This document shows positions 42,281-53,783 of a stretch of 64,000 bases of DNA, piece after piece. The notes below the pieces were generated by a model. That model had not been told where the DNA came from, ran no database searches, and saw only the letters and a program-made list of their open reading frames with translations. Position 1 is the stretch's first letter. Each line of letters begins with the position of its first letter. The DNA lies in contig PZJY01000008.1 in NCBI GenBank assembly GCA_031472005.1, forward strand, positions 186,001-250,000, written 5' to 3'. The DNA comes from Tetracladium setigerum (Eukaryota; Ascomycota; Leotiomycetes; Helotiales). Both the position numbers and the translations under genes were made by a program.

Positions 42281-44007
42281 TTACTGCTTCTCTCCCTTCC
42301 TCCTCTCCAAAACAGCCATCACATCAGCAGCACTATTAGCATCCCCCTTTCTCTTCTTCGGCCCCCTCTTCCTCTTCCCCTTATCCCCACCACCTCTTTT
42401 CCCACCCTCCCCTTCTTCATCATCATCCCCTCCTCCACCCCACTCACTCAACTTAACCTTCTTCTCCTCAAAGTCCTCCTCATCCTCAAACCTACTACTA
42501 CCAAAGCCCATATCCATATCTTGAGCATCGCGATCATCTTGCATGAGCATCTTCCTCCTCTTCGCATCCTTGGCTGCTTCATCAGCTGCTTTGGGTACGG
42601 GATTGAGAGTTGATGCTTTCTTGATTGCTGCCAGGAGCGTGGGATCTGTGAGGGCTTTTGGTCGGTCGAGGGTGGATTCGTCGGAAACTTTGGGGGTATT
42701 GAAGTAGTTTCGTGGAGGCTGTGAGGATTTTGACGGCGGCGGCGGTGGTGGTGGCATGTCGGAGGATTTGAATTCTTGTGTTGTTTTCAGTGTCGATTTG
42801 GCCGTTTCGGAGATTTCTCCTTCTTCCTCTTCTATGTCATGTTCTGCTTTTCCTTCTGCGTCTGAATCCGAGTCGGCATCTACGAGTCCTGCTAGAGGAT
42901 CATAATCATCTCCTACATCGTCGAAGATATCGATATCCTCATCTTCCTCCTCCACTTTTGGAATATCTGGCACTTCCATGCCAAGTGGTTTTGCATCCTT
43001 ATCTGGCATCAATAGCCCCAAATCCTTCTCAACCTGCTCTTCAATCTGCACCTTCCGAACCTTCCTCTTCACATTCCCGTGCTCATCAGTCGTAATCAAA
43101 ACCTCCCTCCCCTTCCCATCCCTCTCAATCCTCGACTCCGTCCTCCCCTCACCAAACTTCTTGAACTTCGCACCTAAAGTCGGTTTCGCTGCCTCCTTCG
43201 CCGCCAACCTAGCAGCCTTCATATCCGCCAATATCTGATCTCTATTCCTTTTCTTCCCCGTCAACTCCGGCGGTGCCATCTCCCCTTTCTTCTTCCTACT
43301 CGTATCCCTCACCACAGCCTCCACACTCCTCCCCTCCAACTCGTCCAATTCATCATCCACATCATCCTCCCCCTCTTCATCACCATCAACATCCTCCGCA
43401 CCCTTCTTCCCCTCCCCCAAAACATCCCCCGCACCAACCTCCCCCTCCTAACCCTCTCCAAAAGCTTCCAATCCAACCCCTTAACCAGCGCACCCCTATC
43501 CCTAACCTCATCCCCCAATATCTCCTCTCTCAGCTTCACAAACGTCGCCTCATCAATTTGACTCAACTTCATCATTTCCTCTAGCGCTTTCACCCTCTGC
43601 ACTTTATCATTCCCATCCTCCTCTTCTTCATCTCTCGCCTTCGCGCGGTCGACATAGCCCGTGGGTAGTTTTGCGCCTTTGGGTGTTGCAGTGGTGCGGA
43701 ACTTTTTGGAAGGTTGAGAGCCTGCTGCGAGGGCATTCCGTTCAGCGAGTTGGCGCGAAAAGTCATTGGAAGGGTTGTAGCCGCCTACTGAACGTCTGTA
43801 GATTTGATAAAATGGTTAGTCAAGTACAGCAGCTAGCAATGGGATGAATGAAAGGGGAACGTACGGTGTCATAGGAATGGAACTTCGCATGCGCGAACCC
43901 AATGCAAGGGTTGCTCCATTGCCAGTGGCTTGGGTTGATGAAGATGAAGATGAAGCAGGATTTCTAGGTGTATTCTGGACTAGTTTTCGAAACTGGTCGT
44001 TATTCAT
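42281..44007 (-). CDS. RED-like spliceosome protein (IK/RED family), with one-base frame break
   Basis: RED is a component of the spliceosomal B complex that works with SMU1. Exon 1 is 43865-44007 (start MNNDQFRKLV), then a 69-bp intron (43796-43864), then 42281-43795. The N-terminal RED_N region includes SVGGYNPSNDF, YVDRAKARDEEEEDG, KVQRVKALEEMMK and LVKGLDWKLLERVR, the last matching the LVKGLDFALLQKVR of RED. After it the frame slips by one base at the run 43441-43445 (C on +). One extra base continues into GEVGAGDVLGEGKKG and the remaining 379 codons, total 552 aa. The middle is acidic (IDIFDDVGDDYDPLAG), then a seven-Pro run, and a C-terminus with a basic KRGPKKRK signal. A 41-bp G-rich pseudo-intron could also bridge the break but lacks a proper branch and pyrimidine tract. 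Confidence 0.8.
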
Positions 44008-45465
44008 CGTGCTGGCTGGTGGCGGGCAATTCTTGATGTGAGATTTGACGGCGCGATGTCGAAGTATTTTGAGGTTATTGAAGATACCTCCGGTATGGCT
44101 TCAGCCTTGCCAAGTGGTGTGGCGGTGCATGTTTACGCCACAGTGATAAATGTTGCAGACGCGCTGCGCGGTACGCGCGAACATGTGTTTTTCACATGGC
44201 AATGTCTCTCTTTCTTTATTTTATCGATTTACATCTAACACAAAAGCTAATTCCAAGTTTCTAAAGTATTGTATTACCATTCTAGTTGCAGATTTTCAAC
44301 TATGCATCGTCCGTCACCATCCTCCCCTCACTTTGACCTATCTAGGTAGGGTATCTAACCCGTCTTTCGAAGCGGACTATTGGAGAATAATTGGCTCATT
44401 GAAGAAAGTGCGAGTAGAAAGGATAACTTCAAAAACCTGATTCACAGAAGATATAGTGTAGAGAGAGAGTCTGAGAGACAGGTAGGCGAAGTTGCTTCCT
44501 AGTGTCAACTAGCTACCTAGCTACCTAAACCGATCCGCATGTCGGTACATCTTCACCACTCATGATGCACACTCCCCCCCCCCCCTCCAACCGCCACAAT
44601 GATAACCCATTCTCTCATCCCAGCGATCAACGCCCAGTCTTCAAGGATTCAGACGAAGAAAGCAAGAGAAGAATGCACCGAAATTAAACCAGCTCTACCA
44701 GTGAATAAAAGCGTCATCCATTATCACATCCACCCTTCCGTCATCCCCTTCCAATTAAATGCCAAACGACAACTAACTCCACAACGGATCGTAAATCATA
44801 CGTCGCAGAAGAGATCGCATTGCAAGGGGAAAACTGAAATCAAAAAGAGCAGGTTCGTAGTATTCGTTTTATTCATTACATCGTGCAAACAGATCTGATG
44901 TCTGCTGCTGAGTTCATTTTTGTACCATTCATGTGAGCATTATCAAAAGAAAAAAAAAAGAAAAGAAAAGGAGAGTCGATGTAGAAGAGCAGCCATCACC
45001 TCAAATTACTTCCCAGTCAAATTATTCATCCCCAAGAAGAGAAATAGTCTGCCAACAGCTCAAGAAATACACCGAAAGCAAAGGCAGAGGTGTAATCAAG
45101 AACAATTAACAGAGACAAGAATTGAAAAAGTGTAAAGCAAAAAAACAAACTCCATGCTCCATCCAGTCCAGTTCAGTTCTGTAGGGGGTTGCCATTCCCT
45201 TTCCTGACATGACAATCCACAAAATGTTCGTAATGTATCGTTGTTCAACCATGCAGCCATGCACCCATGATGATTTCGTCAAAGTCAAACGCCGTTGCAG
45301 ATTTAGACACACTAAAGCAGCAAATGGGTAATCTTTGGTTGTTGCCGTATTTAGATGCAGTGAAATGCGATGCAAGCCGCAAAATAAAGGAAAAAGTAGA
45401 GTAATAGTGAAGTATGAGACAAGAATCAAAGTGACAAAACAAAAGTCGAGTGGAAGTGAAAGAAT
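44008..45465. other. Intergenic, 1.46 kb, no supported gene
   Basis: It contains the RED promoter, a 12-C run at 44574-44585, an A-rich stretch at 44947-44970 and AT-rich sequence. The part above 45000 is likely 3' UTR of the next minus-strand gene. No RNA gene found by eye. Confidence 0.5.
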
Positions 45466-47442
45466 TTATCGAAGGTTTTGGTGTCGAAGAGCTTCTTCCC
45501 GCTCTTGAATCTCCTTGAGCTTAACCTGAGCCAATTGTGTGCGACGACTACTCAAGCTTGGCCCGAAATCGAAGGACTCAATTGACCGCCGGCTCTGATG
45601 CATCGTTGCGAAAGGTCGGCCCGTCGGTGCGCTATTGTCTAAAATATGGCGGCGCGGGAAGGTATTATTATTTCCTGCAAAGTCGAGGGGTGATCCAAGA
45701 CGAGGAGGCGGTCCAAACTTTTCATGAAGGGAGGCTGTAAACCTTTGGTTCATTGAGATCGAGGGCATCAGAGATGGCGAGGGGATGTTTGGGAAACTTG
45801 ACTCCGTTCCTGGTCGGGAGACATCGGAGACCGGGTTGTAGAGAATATCTGGGGTGTGTTGACGGAATGCTTCATCACCAAGACTGAAACCTCGATTGCG
45901 GACTCGTCGTTGGTTGATGGGAGCACCGAACAGCTGCTCGTTCAGAATGCCCGGACGAAGAACAGCACCATTGGGGCTTAGTTCGGCATCTAGATCATGA
46001 GCCGCTCGTCGCTTTTGGGTGTTGTGGAGAGATCGAGGCTGGTCAAAGGAGATGGGTGAACGGAGTGGCCCCGGTCCGTTGTTAGGAGCAATCAAGTTGT
46101 TTGTCGAACTGGGTCCATATGTCTGTGAGACAAATGGAGAGCCAAGTCTGCGGGGGATTTCATCATAGCCAAAAGCGGATCCCAAAGGTTTATAGGCGGC
46201 TTCGGCTCTGCTAAGAGTTGGCGTTATTGGAGAGGTTTCAGTAGCAAGCTTGGCCAAGGGACCATTTGGTTGCATCGTCTCAGACGTACTAGTGACGAGC
46301 GATACGGCGATGTCCTGTGTGCTGAACGACCCACGAGATTCAGGCGATCCGTGTCGTCGCGATCGGTCGAAAGGTGTCGGGCTTCGAGCTTGCAGATGGC
46401 GTTGGCATTGGACAGCTGTTGTGCTTTTAATCTTACACAGCTCCTTGAGATGAGCCTTGGTGGCAATCTTGGAATGGGGCCATGCTCCATATTGCTTTGA
46501 TGATTCTAGGGTAGGAGTGTTGCTGCCACTCTTCACACGTGATAGAACATTCAAAGTACTTCGAGCATGGCTGGGATGAGCAGTAATCTTGGGACCCTTC
46601 CAACTTCGTTTGGCCTGTCGTGCAACTCGGAGAATGACACCTTCTGGTGGAATACAGGAGACGCCAAATCGGAATGGGGTTTGAGTCGGATCCTGGAGGT
46701 AGATCTGGTATGTTGCCCATAGATGCGCGCTTTGTGACTTACTCCAAACAGCGTCATTCCGTGACTTGCTGCGAAGACCACCATTCAGTAGACCCGTGTC
46801 GCCAATCAGGTTTGTGCTCCCTCCATTCAAAATGATGACTGGCTCTCGTGCGAGTTCCTTGCCTTTGCCCTTTGAGATCGAGGCAAAGTGAAATGGATCC
46901 GGTAGATCGTTCTCTGGAGATGTGCACGTGCTGCCATCATTTGATGGTCTGGACAAGCGACTTCCACTATAGAAGGAATCATCCGAGCAATCCGAGGCAT
47001 TCGAACGGGAGGAAGTTGGTCGACCAAAGTAATCCGGGCGTTCGGGTGTGTCTCTGGACCAATCTGGGAACTGAGAGCCCTGATCGAGAGCTGCAAAGGT
47101 GGGGACTGGTGTCTTGGGAGGAGAGCCAGATCGGAAGCCATTTGGTTGTGGGGAGAGATAACCGTCATCAAATACTCTCGTTATTTGATCCGTCATCTCG
47201 AGATCTTGACCAAACTCTATCGTAGGGATTGGTGTGTCGGCCGCGGCCACAGAGGCGAGGAATTGCGAGGTAGGGCCGTTGAAGCTTGATACATTGCGTC
47301 TCTTGACCTTGAAACGAGGTTGACGAGGTTGCGGAGGATCTAGAAGGTCGTTGCCTGTCGATTGTTCAGGTGTTGATGGCCGATCTTCAGTGTGATGATA
47401 CCGAAATCCGCGAGGGAGGGTGGTGGAACCGTTTTGATACAT
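45466..47442 (-). CDS. Uncharacterised 658-aa Ser/Pro-rich protein with one ordered central module
   Basis: Single exon. Most of the protein looks disordered and rich in Ser, Pro and Arg with many SP/TP sites (for example GSPPKTPVPTF, SITPTLSR-like), as in proteins regulated by cyclin-dependent or MAP kinases. The only ordered-looking part lies at about residues 235-300: WSKSQSAHLWATYQIYLQDP followed by TPFRFGVSCIPPEGVILRVARQAKRSWKGPK, a Trp/aromatic and basic module. I believe similar modules occur in other ascomycete proteins but cannot name the family. The C-terminus is a charged helix (LAQVKLKEIQEREEALRHQ). Function unknown. The start MYQNGSTTLPRGFRYHH was taken as the first ATG of the frame. 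Confidence 0.75.
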   Translation of the reverse strand: MYQNGSTTLPRGFRYHHTEDRPSTPEQSTGNDLLDPPQPRQPRFKVKRRNVSSFNGPTSQFLASVAAADTPIPTIEFGQDLEMTDQITRVFDDGYLSPQPNGFRSGSPPKTPVPTFAALDQGSQFPDWSRDTPERPDYFGRPTSSRSNASDCSDDSFYSGSRLSRPSNDGSTCTSPENDLPDPFHFASISKGKGKELAREPVIILNGGSTNLIGDTGLLNGGLRSKSRNDAVWSKSQSAHLWATYQIYLQDPTQTPFRFGVSCIPPEGVILRVARQAKRSWKGPKITAHPSHARSTLNVLSRVKSGSNTPTLESSKQYGAWPHSKIATKAHLKELCKIKSTTAVQCQRHLQARSPTPFDRSRRHGSPESRGSFSTQDIAVSLVTSTSETMQPNGPLAKLATETSPITPTLSRAEAAYKPLGSAFGYDEIPRRLGSPFVSQTYGPSSTNNLIAPNNGPGPLRSPISFDQPRSLHNTQKRRAAHDLDAELSPNGAVLRPGILNEQLFGAPINQRRVRNRGFSLGDEAFRQHTPDILYNPVSDVSRPGTESSFPNIPSPSLMPSISMNQRFTASLHEKFGPPPRLGSPLDFAGNNNTFPRRHILDNSAPTGRPFATMHQSRRSIESFDFGPSLSSRRTQLAQVKLKEIQEREEALRHQNLR

Positions 47443-50183
47443 CGTGTGGGATGGGCTCGGAATTGAAGGTGCGTTGGAAAGAAGGCCAGGAAGATGTATG
47501 CTTTTATTGGCGAGGTTTGTTTGTTAAAAATCCTTTGAGAGCTTGACAGGTTTGTTTGGTGAGTAGAAGAAGTCAAACTTAGAGCGAAGTCGCAAAAGAA
47601 TGAAAGTGAAAATGGCCGATCTCCAGATGCGCCAGTTGACGAGAAATACACAACACTTCCTAGTCGAGGAATTCTTGCACTTCAAGCCTCTCGTAAGATG
47701 ATTTCTGCATGGGCGGGTGCTACAGCGCAATCGAACAATCTTTCGGCGGTTGGTGAAGATGGATGTTTGCGATTTTTAGAATGCGACCGTGTGACAATAA
47801 TGTATCCCGAATTACGACAGAACACCAGCTCAACACTTAATTGACAAATCGATATCCGCGTCTGCTGGTCGAGGATGATCGTGTGCGAGGAAAGGAATTA
47901 CGAGATCGTTGCCGTTCTTCTCGCCTTGAAGGGAAAATTGTCGCAAGGCGTATCTGCCCGTTGAGGATGGCCGAGCGATAAGTAAATATCGCAGTGCTGC
48001 TTCCTGAGCAAAAGGAATGGAGGAAGAAGGAGAGAAGCGATGGATGGAAGAACGAGTGTTGAGGAGGGGATTTAGAAGCGGTGATGGAACGTTGGCGAGT
48101 AGAAAGTCGAGGCGTGTGAAGGGTCGAAAGGCTCGGGGCGCGCTGAGACTTGGATCTGCAGCGATGAAGGGGAAAGAATTGGCGGTGACCCTGTTGGACG
48201 GCAGATGCTGCAGGTGTTTGTTGTTGAAGAGAAGGAGGAGGGTGAAGATGAAGTCGAAGGCGAAAGGTGAGAAGCAGTGAGGAGCGTAACGAGTGGATGA
48301 GAAAGAGAGTTGTGGTGGTGGTGAAGCTGCAATGCGATGTGATGCGCCTGCAAATGCGGAAGTGCGTGGAGGAGGAGGGACGCGGTAGATGGACTGAATG
48401 TGATTGCTTGGAGAGTGGGAGTAGCAGTGGGTGACAGGAGTGGATATTGATATTGATATGGACGAGGGAGCACGAGCAGCTGCAGCAGCTACAGTAGTAG
48501 CAAGTCGGAGCAAAGAGCAGCTCGTTCTTTTTACACTTTAGCAGTAGTGGCGGGCGGCAGCTGGGATCAAGCAAGGAATGAATGGGGCGGGGAAGGGGAA
48601 GAAAAAGAGAGTTGTGGGCAAGTAGCGTTGGGAAGTCGGAGCGCGCAAGAGAGTTGGGATGTCAGAAGTGGGTTGGGTGGGTGGTGGACGAGGATCATCT
48701 TGGACGAGGGACGAGGTCAAATGTCAAGTCAAAATCTATCACGACGCGTCGTCAACGGAGCCCTCTGGTTGGCTGCTTTGCCGACGCGTTTTTTTGGCGC
48801 CGTGCAAATGTTATCTTAGATGAACTTCCCTTGAACTTCTTGAAGCTGTTGCTCCTGATGAAGAAAGGTTGTAAACGCAAAATAAGTAAGTGAGAAGAAA
48901 CAAAAAGCTATTCTTGCACAACCTCGAACTGTGTTCTGCATAAGCTTGAGTCGGGTTGTTGATGATGTGAGATAGGCTCAGACCAGCAGTGGGTAGGTAC
49001 AACACCTTCGGGGTAAGCAGAACAATTGGTGACGAGGTCTCAAGAATGGATAATGGGATGATGACCTGTCTCTCTTGAGAAAAGCCTCTTTTCAGCACAG
49101 CTCTAGATTATCAGCCAATGATCAATTGCAAAGTGTTTTGCCAAACAAACCCTTTCCACCCAATTGAAACCTCCATTCTAGTCCCGATGTGGCATTTTCA
49201 AGTCTCGCGTGTCGAGGCGCGTCAATCTCGCGTTGAGTGCTTTCTTTGCCTTTTGCCTCTGCTTCCCCAACACAACAAAGGCCACCGCCAAACGGCCATC
49301 TATCCACCAACCAGCCAGCCTTTTCATTTCCAACTTCAAACCAACAACTCAAAGGATCCTCTTGATATTTCCATTCCATGTAGGTACCGTACCGTACAAA
49401 TGCATCCAGGCATGATTTCAGCTGCATTGATCCGTCCTTTCCCTTGCTGCAAACGCTTCTTCTCCAGAACTCCATCGCGGGAACCAATGTTCTTCCCTCT
49501 GCGTGGTCCTCTGCAGAACGAACAGCTTCCCACGCCCTCTGTTACCTTCTCATCCCACGCGTAAAGTGGATATATGTAGTATGTACCTACCTACCTTCCT
49601 GCCTGCTTTACCAAGGTAAGGTATGTATCGGGCCTCTTTGCATGAACATGCAAACAACGCATCCGGCAATCAGAGGACTGGATCGTGTTCGTCGTCGTCG
49701 GTTTCTGAGAAAAGAAAGAAGTCCGACAGTATTGAAACTTTGACCGTTTTAAAATCTCGACTGCAGTTCAATCCCGGCTGCGTCGAAAAGATCTTGAGGC
49801 ACACTCAATCAATAGTAGTGTCGAATCTTCAATTCTGAAAACGAGGAAATGCATCGTTGTCTGTCCATGACCTCATAAACTGCGCTGAGCGATTGATTTC
49901 AACAGTACGCGACATAGATCAGACATCTGGAATATAGCCCAAGCTTAGATGCGTGATGTGTTTGCAAGTCAGTTGAGATTTGAAAGTGTATCTATCAGGT
50001 GGGCTGGATATCATCTATGTTGGTGGAAGCGGAATCCAATACTCTGGGCGGTGACGAGGTTACGCTTGTCCTGATTTGGCTCCATCCAAGGTGGCAGAAA
50101 TATTGGACCTGGAACTTTTTTACGGTCTGAACAAGTCAAAACAAGCCCATTGAAACGCCACAAGACCACACAAATTCTTCAAA
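47443..50183. other. 2.7-kb upstream region between divergent genes; strand-skewed
   Basis: From about 47850 to 48700 the minus strand is strongly pyrimidine-rich. Two minus-strand frames (47830-48513 and 47837-48574) overlap each other and are open only because of this bias; their products are Ser/His/Pro/Thr-rich without domains. I read it as a long 5' leader/promoter of the 658-aa protein, like the ARL8 leader. Two ACGCGT boxes lie at 48744-48749 and 48784-48789. The rest up to POL5 has no supported gene. Confidence 0.5.
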
Positions 50184-53100
50184 ATGGGAACCAAACGAAA
50201 GAGATCAAACCAAAATGCCCCAGCTGCAGCCCCTACGCCCAAAAAACAGCAAAAATCGAGCGGGAAACCTGCTCCCAAAGTTGTAGTCGCCGTTCCCCTC
50301 GATACATCCCCATTCCTAAACGACCCACGAGGAGCAGACCTGAAGCGGGAAGTCGAGCTCTACGAACTTCTAAGCAGTGAAGATGTGTCCGATCGACTCA
50401 ATGCTGCGAATGCCATCATATCTGGTCTGCTTGAAGGCGGGGAGGGCGTGGAAGAATCAACACTACAACGGCATCTCGAGCGACGACTATTCCGAGGTCT
50501 CGCAAGTGGCAGAAAGGGTGCGCGTTTGGGCTACAGCGTCGTACTGACGGAAATCATTGCGCAGCTGTTTGGGCCAAAAAACCTGGAAAAGCAGAAATAT
50601 ACTGGTCTGACCTTTGACAATCTATTGGGTATACTCGTCGCAAAGACGAAACCAGATGGCGATTTGAGTGGACAGGAGGAAAAGGATCATCACTTTGGCA
50701 TGCTATTCGGTCTTCAGAGTTTTGTGCGAGCAAAGGTTCTTTTTGGTGACGAGGAGAATTGGACGGCGATTTTGGAGAAGCTGTTGGAGTTGGCTAAAAA
50801 GAAGCCGTGGATTAGAGAAGAGTGCGGTTGGGTCATTGTCGAAGCTTTGGCACAAATGAATGAATCGCAGGTCAAGTCTACCCTGGAGCGGTTAATTGAG
50901 GAAGGATTGGCCGTCTCGCCAGAAGGTGTTGGAATCTGGATTACTGCGAAGAACCAATTTCCCGACATGAAGTTTCCAAGCAAGCCATGGGGAAAGACTG
51001 GAAATCCACTAGATAACCTTCAATCACTTGCCAAAGCGCTGAAGGAAAGTTCATTGGGTGAAGATACCACGCCTAACAAGCAGCTGGCGAAGTCGGGCTC
51101 TTGGAATCCTCAATTGCATTTCGTCTGGACGCTTGTCCTGGCACAATATGCTACAGCTGTCAAAGACAAGTCAGGTGCGAAGTCGGATTTCGAGCACTTC
51201 TGGAAGGTAGCAGTTGATGGTAAGTCTCCTCGTGCTCCTAGAAAACCTTGCTAATCTCAGCAGACAACCTCTTTTCTGCCACTGCATCCAGGGAACGGAA
51301 ATTCTGGGGATTCTTGCTTTTCCAGAAAGTCCTCCAAGACCCCGAGTCGCACGGTAAACTTTTTGGCAGCATATTCAGTCACAATCTCGTTCGATGCTTG
51401 ATCAACCATGTGCAACAGGAAGATCGATTTTTGAACAGGGCAGCGGAAAAATCCCTCAAGATTCTGGTTCAAACAATCGAGGCCAATCCAAAACTTCTCC
51501 CAGCTGTTTTACCTCGGATCATCGGTGGCTATGGCACATATAACTTTGACAAAGTTACAAAGACAAAAACGGTTGAAAAACTACTGGGGGCCGTCAACGG
51601 CAAAAACGCAGCCTCTATCATTCAAATTTTGGTAGAACCAACCCAAACTATCAAAGGGTAATTGCTTGTCTCTTCACCACAGATGCATGGCTAACAAATT
51701 CAGAGCCGAAGAGTTGAAAGAGGTAGAGACACGTCGACTCAATCTCGGCGATTATCTGTTGAATATCGTTCGCAAAGTCGACGTGAATGATGAGTCTTTG
51801 GATATTAGTTGGATCAAAGAGACGGCGCTACCGACAATTTTTGAGATTGCTTACGGAGTCGATCCTAAGTACCAGCCGCCAATTTCAGAAAAGACCCGTG
51901 TGCTCTTCCGAAATCGCCTCACGTCTGCCTTCACACATCTTCTGGTTGACTTGAAGTCATTTTCATATCCATGCAATTTGTTGCAATCCTTTGCCCCAGA
52001 TGCTGTGCCAATGGACGAAGTGATCACATTCGCGAAGGACAAGGCTCTGGCTACTATGGAGAAGATTGTGAAGAAGATCAAGAAAACTGACGAGAATAGC
52101 AAGGCCCCACTTCAAGCCCTCGCTCTTTTGTATTCCTTGGTTATTCTACAGCTGTATAATGGCGAGTCCGAAGCACTGTCTGTTCTTGAGGAATTGAAAC
52201 TCTGTTACGACAAGCTTATCAGGCATAAGGATACAGAAGATTCGGACGTTGATGCGTCTGAGGTACTGGTTGAACTCTTGCTATCTTTCATCTCGAAACC
52301 ATCTGCTCTCCTTCGAAAGGTCACTGAGCATGTGTTTGCCGCTTTCATGACGGACATGACCGAGGGTGGCCTGTCACTCATGACTGATGTTCTGGAATCA
52401 GGCGAAAGCTTGAGGGGTCAACAGGCTTTGTTTGACGAGGAACCAGAGAATGCAGATGAAATGGATGTCGATTCTGATGATGAAATTGACTCTGATGTCG
52501 AGGTTGTCGATATGGATGGAGATGAAGGTCATCTAAATGGGCACCTAGCCGAATCCGATGAAGAGGAGGAGGAGGAAGAGGAAGGCGAAGACTCCGCAGA
52601 AGAAGATGACGAAGAAGGAAAGAAACTCGACGATGCGCTTGCCCTCGCTCTCGGAACGCAAAAGCTAGATCCAAACGCAGAAGATGGATCAGACAGTGAC
52701 GCCGATATGACAGACTCCGAGATGATGGCTCTGGATAGCAAACTCGTTGAGATATTCTCGCAGCGAAAGAAGGCGCCAAATAAGAAGCAAGAGCAAAAAG
52801 ATGCAAAGGAGAACATGGTCAATTTCAAAAGTCGGATCCTGGACCTCTTGGACATTTACGTCAAAAAACAAGCCTCGAATCCTCTTGCTTTTGGCCTGCT
52901 CCTCCCACTCCTCGAGCTAATCCGGACAACCAAGACAAAACAGCTTGCTGATAAATCACACAATATCATTCTTGCCTTCGCGAAGAGTTTCAAAACAAGC
53001 AAAACGACCACTCCAAGCGAAATCAGCGTCTCGGACCAGATCAAACTCCTCAAGGCACTTCATACTCAAGCGTCAAAAGACCCATCGCATATGTTCTCCA

Positions 53101-53297
53101 AAGCAGCAAGTACTGCAAGCTTATTGGTAGCTTCAAGCGTGTATAAAGTCGACAAGGGAAATTTCAAAAAGATTGCCAATGTTTACAGGGATAGCCAAGT
53201 AGCGTGGGTGGAGGGAGAAGTTAAGATGCAGGCAGCATTCTTCGTGGAATGGGTCAATTGGTGTCAGAGTCATGCCAGCAACAACACTGGTTCATAG
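50184..53297 (+). CDS. POL5: POL5 / MYBBP1A-family nucleolar protein (DNA polymerase phi)
   Basis: Nucleolar HEAT-like protein needed for rRNA synthesis and ribosome assembly; the B-family polymerase resemblance behind its name is weak. Three exons, 50184-51219, 51264-51657 and 51704-53297, with introns of 44 and 46 bp (CTAAT and CTAAC branch sites); 1007 aa (yeast Pol5 1022). A basic N-terminus precedes the conserved blocks RHLERRLFRGLASGRKGARLGYSVVLTEI (quoted in parts: RLFRGLASGRKGARLGYS), HHFGMLFGLQSFV and EECGWVIVEAL. The middle is all-helical. A very acidic stretch lies at about 750-810 (SDEEEEEEEEGEDSAEEDDEEG), typical of nucleolar proteins, followed by MMALDSKLVEIFSQRKKA. With RPA135 and UTP18 it is the third Pol I/ribosome biogenesis gene of the window. 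Confidence 0.92.
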
Positions 53298-53783
53298 ATT
53301 TCTGTCCATGTCGTTGAATATCAGACTATTTAATGCTGATTACTATAAAATGACATCAAGCTTCATGCCAAGCGGCGGTTGACTGAACCTTACTCTTACT
53401 GATCTTACTTGCATATGCGCACTTGCAGATTGACTGGTGATCTTTTATGTCTGAGCACACAATTTCGTTCTTTTGTACTGGTTTAGTCACCATGCCTGCA
53501 TGCTTTTCAACTTTTACCTTAACTACCTTGAATCAAGATGCAAACAAATGTTGAAAAACAAGACGGCGATTAGCCGGCGATGCCTCGGTATCAGTCATCA
53601 CCGCCTTTCGGGGTTAGATTACTAATGTGATTCTGCCCTCCTGGCGAAAGGTGTGTGATCGTCATCGAAGGTATTTCACCATCTTCTTGCGCCAATATAT
53701 AAATTGCGACAAACCCCCAGCTCAATTCCTCTCTACCCACCAACTACTACTCAATCAATCCACAATCCACTCATCTCACAATC
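53298..53783. other. Intergenic POL5 / ene-reductase
   Basis: 486 bp between tandem + genes. A TATATAAA-like element lies at 53696-53702, about 85 bp before the ATG of the next gene, and a CT/CA-rich leader follows. No gene. Confidence 0.5.

Noticed and set aside
47830..48574. Two overlapping minus-strand frames of 227 and 245 codons
   Set aside because: Both are open only because the strand is pyrimidine-rich; they overlap each other and have low-complexity products.
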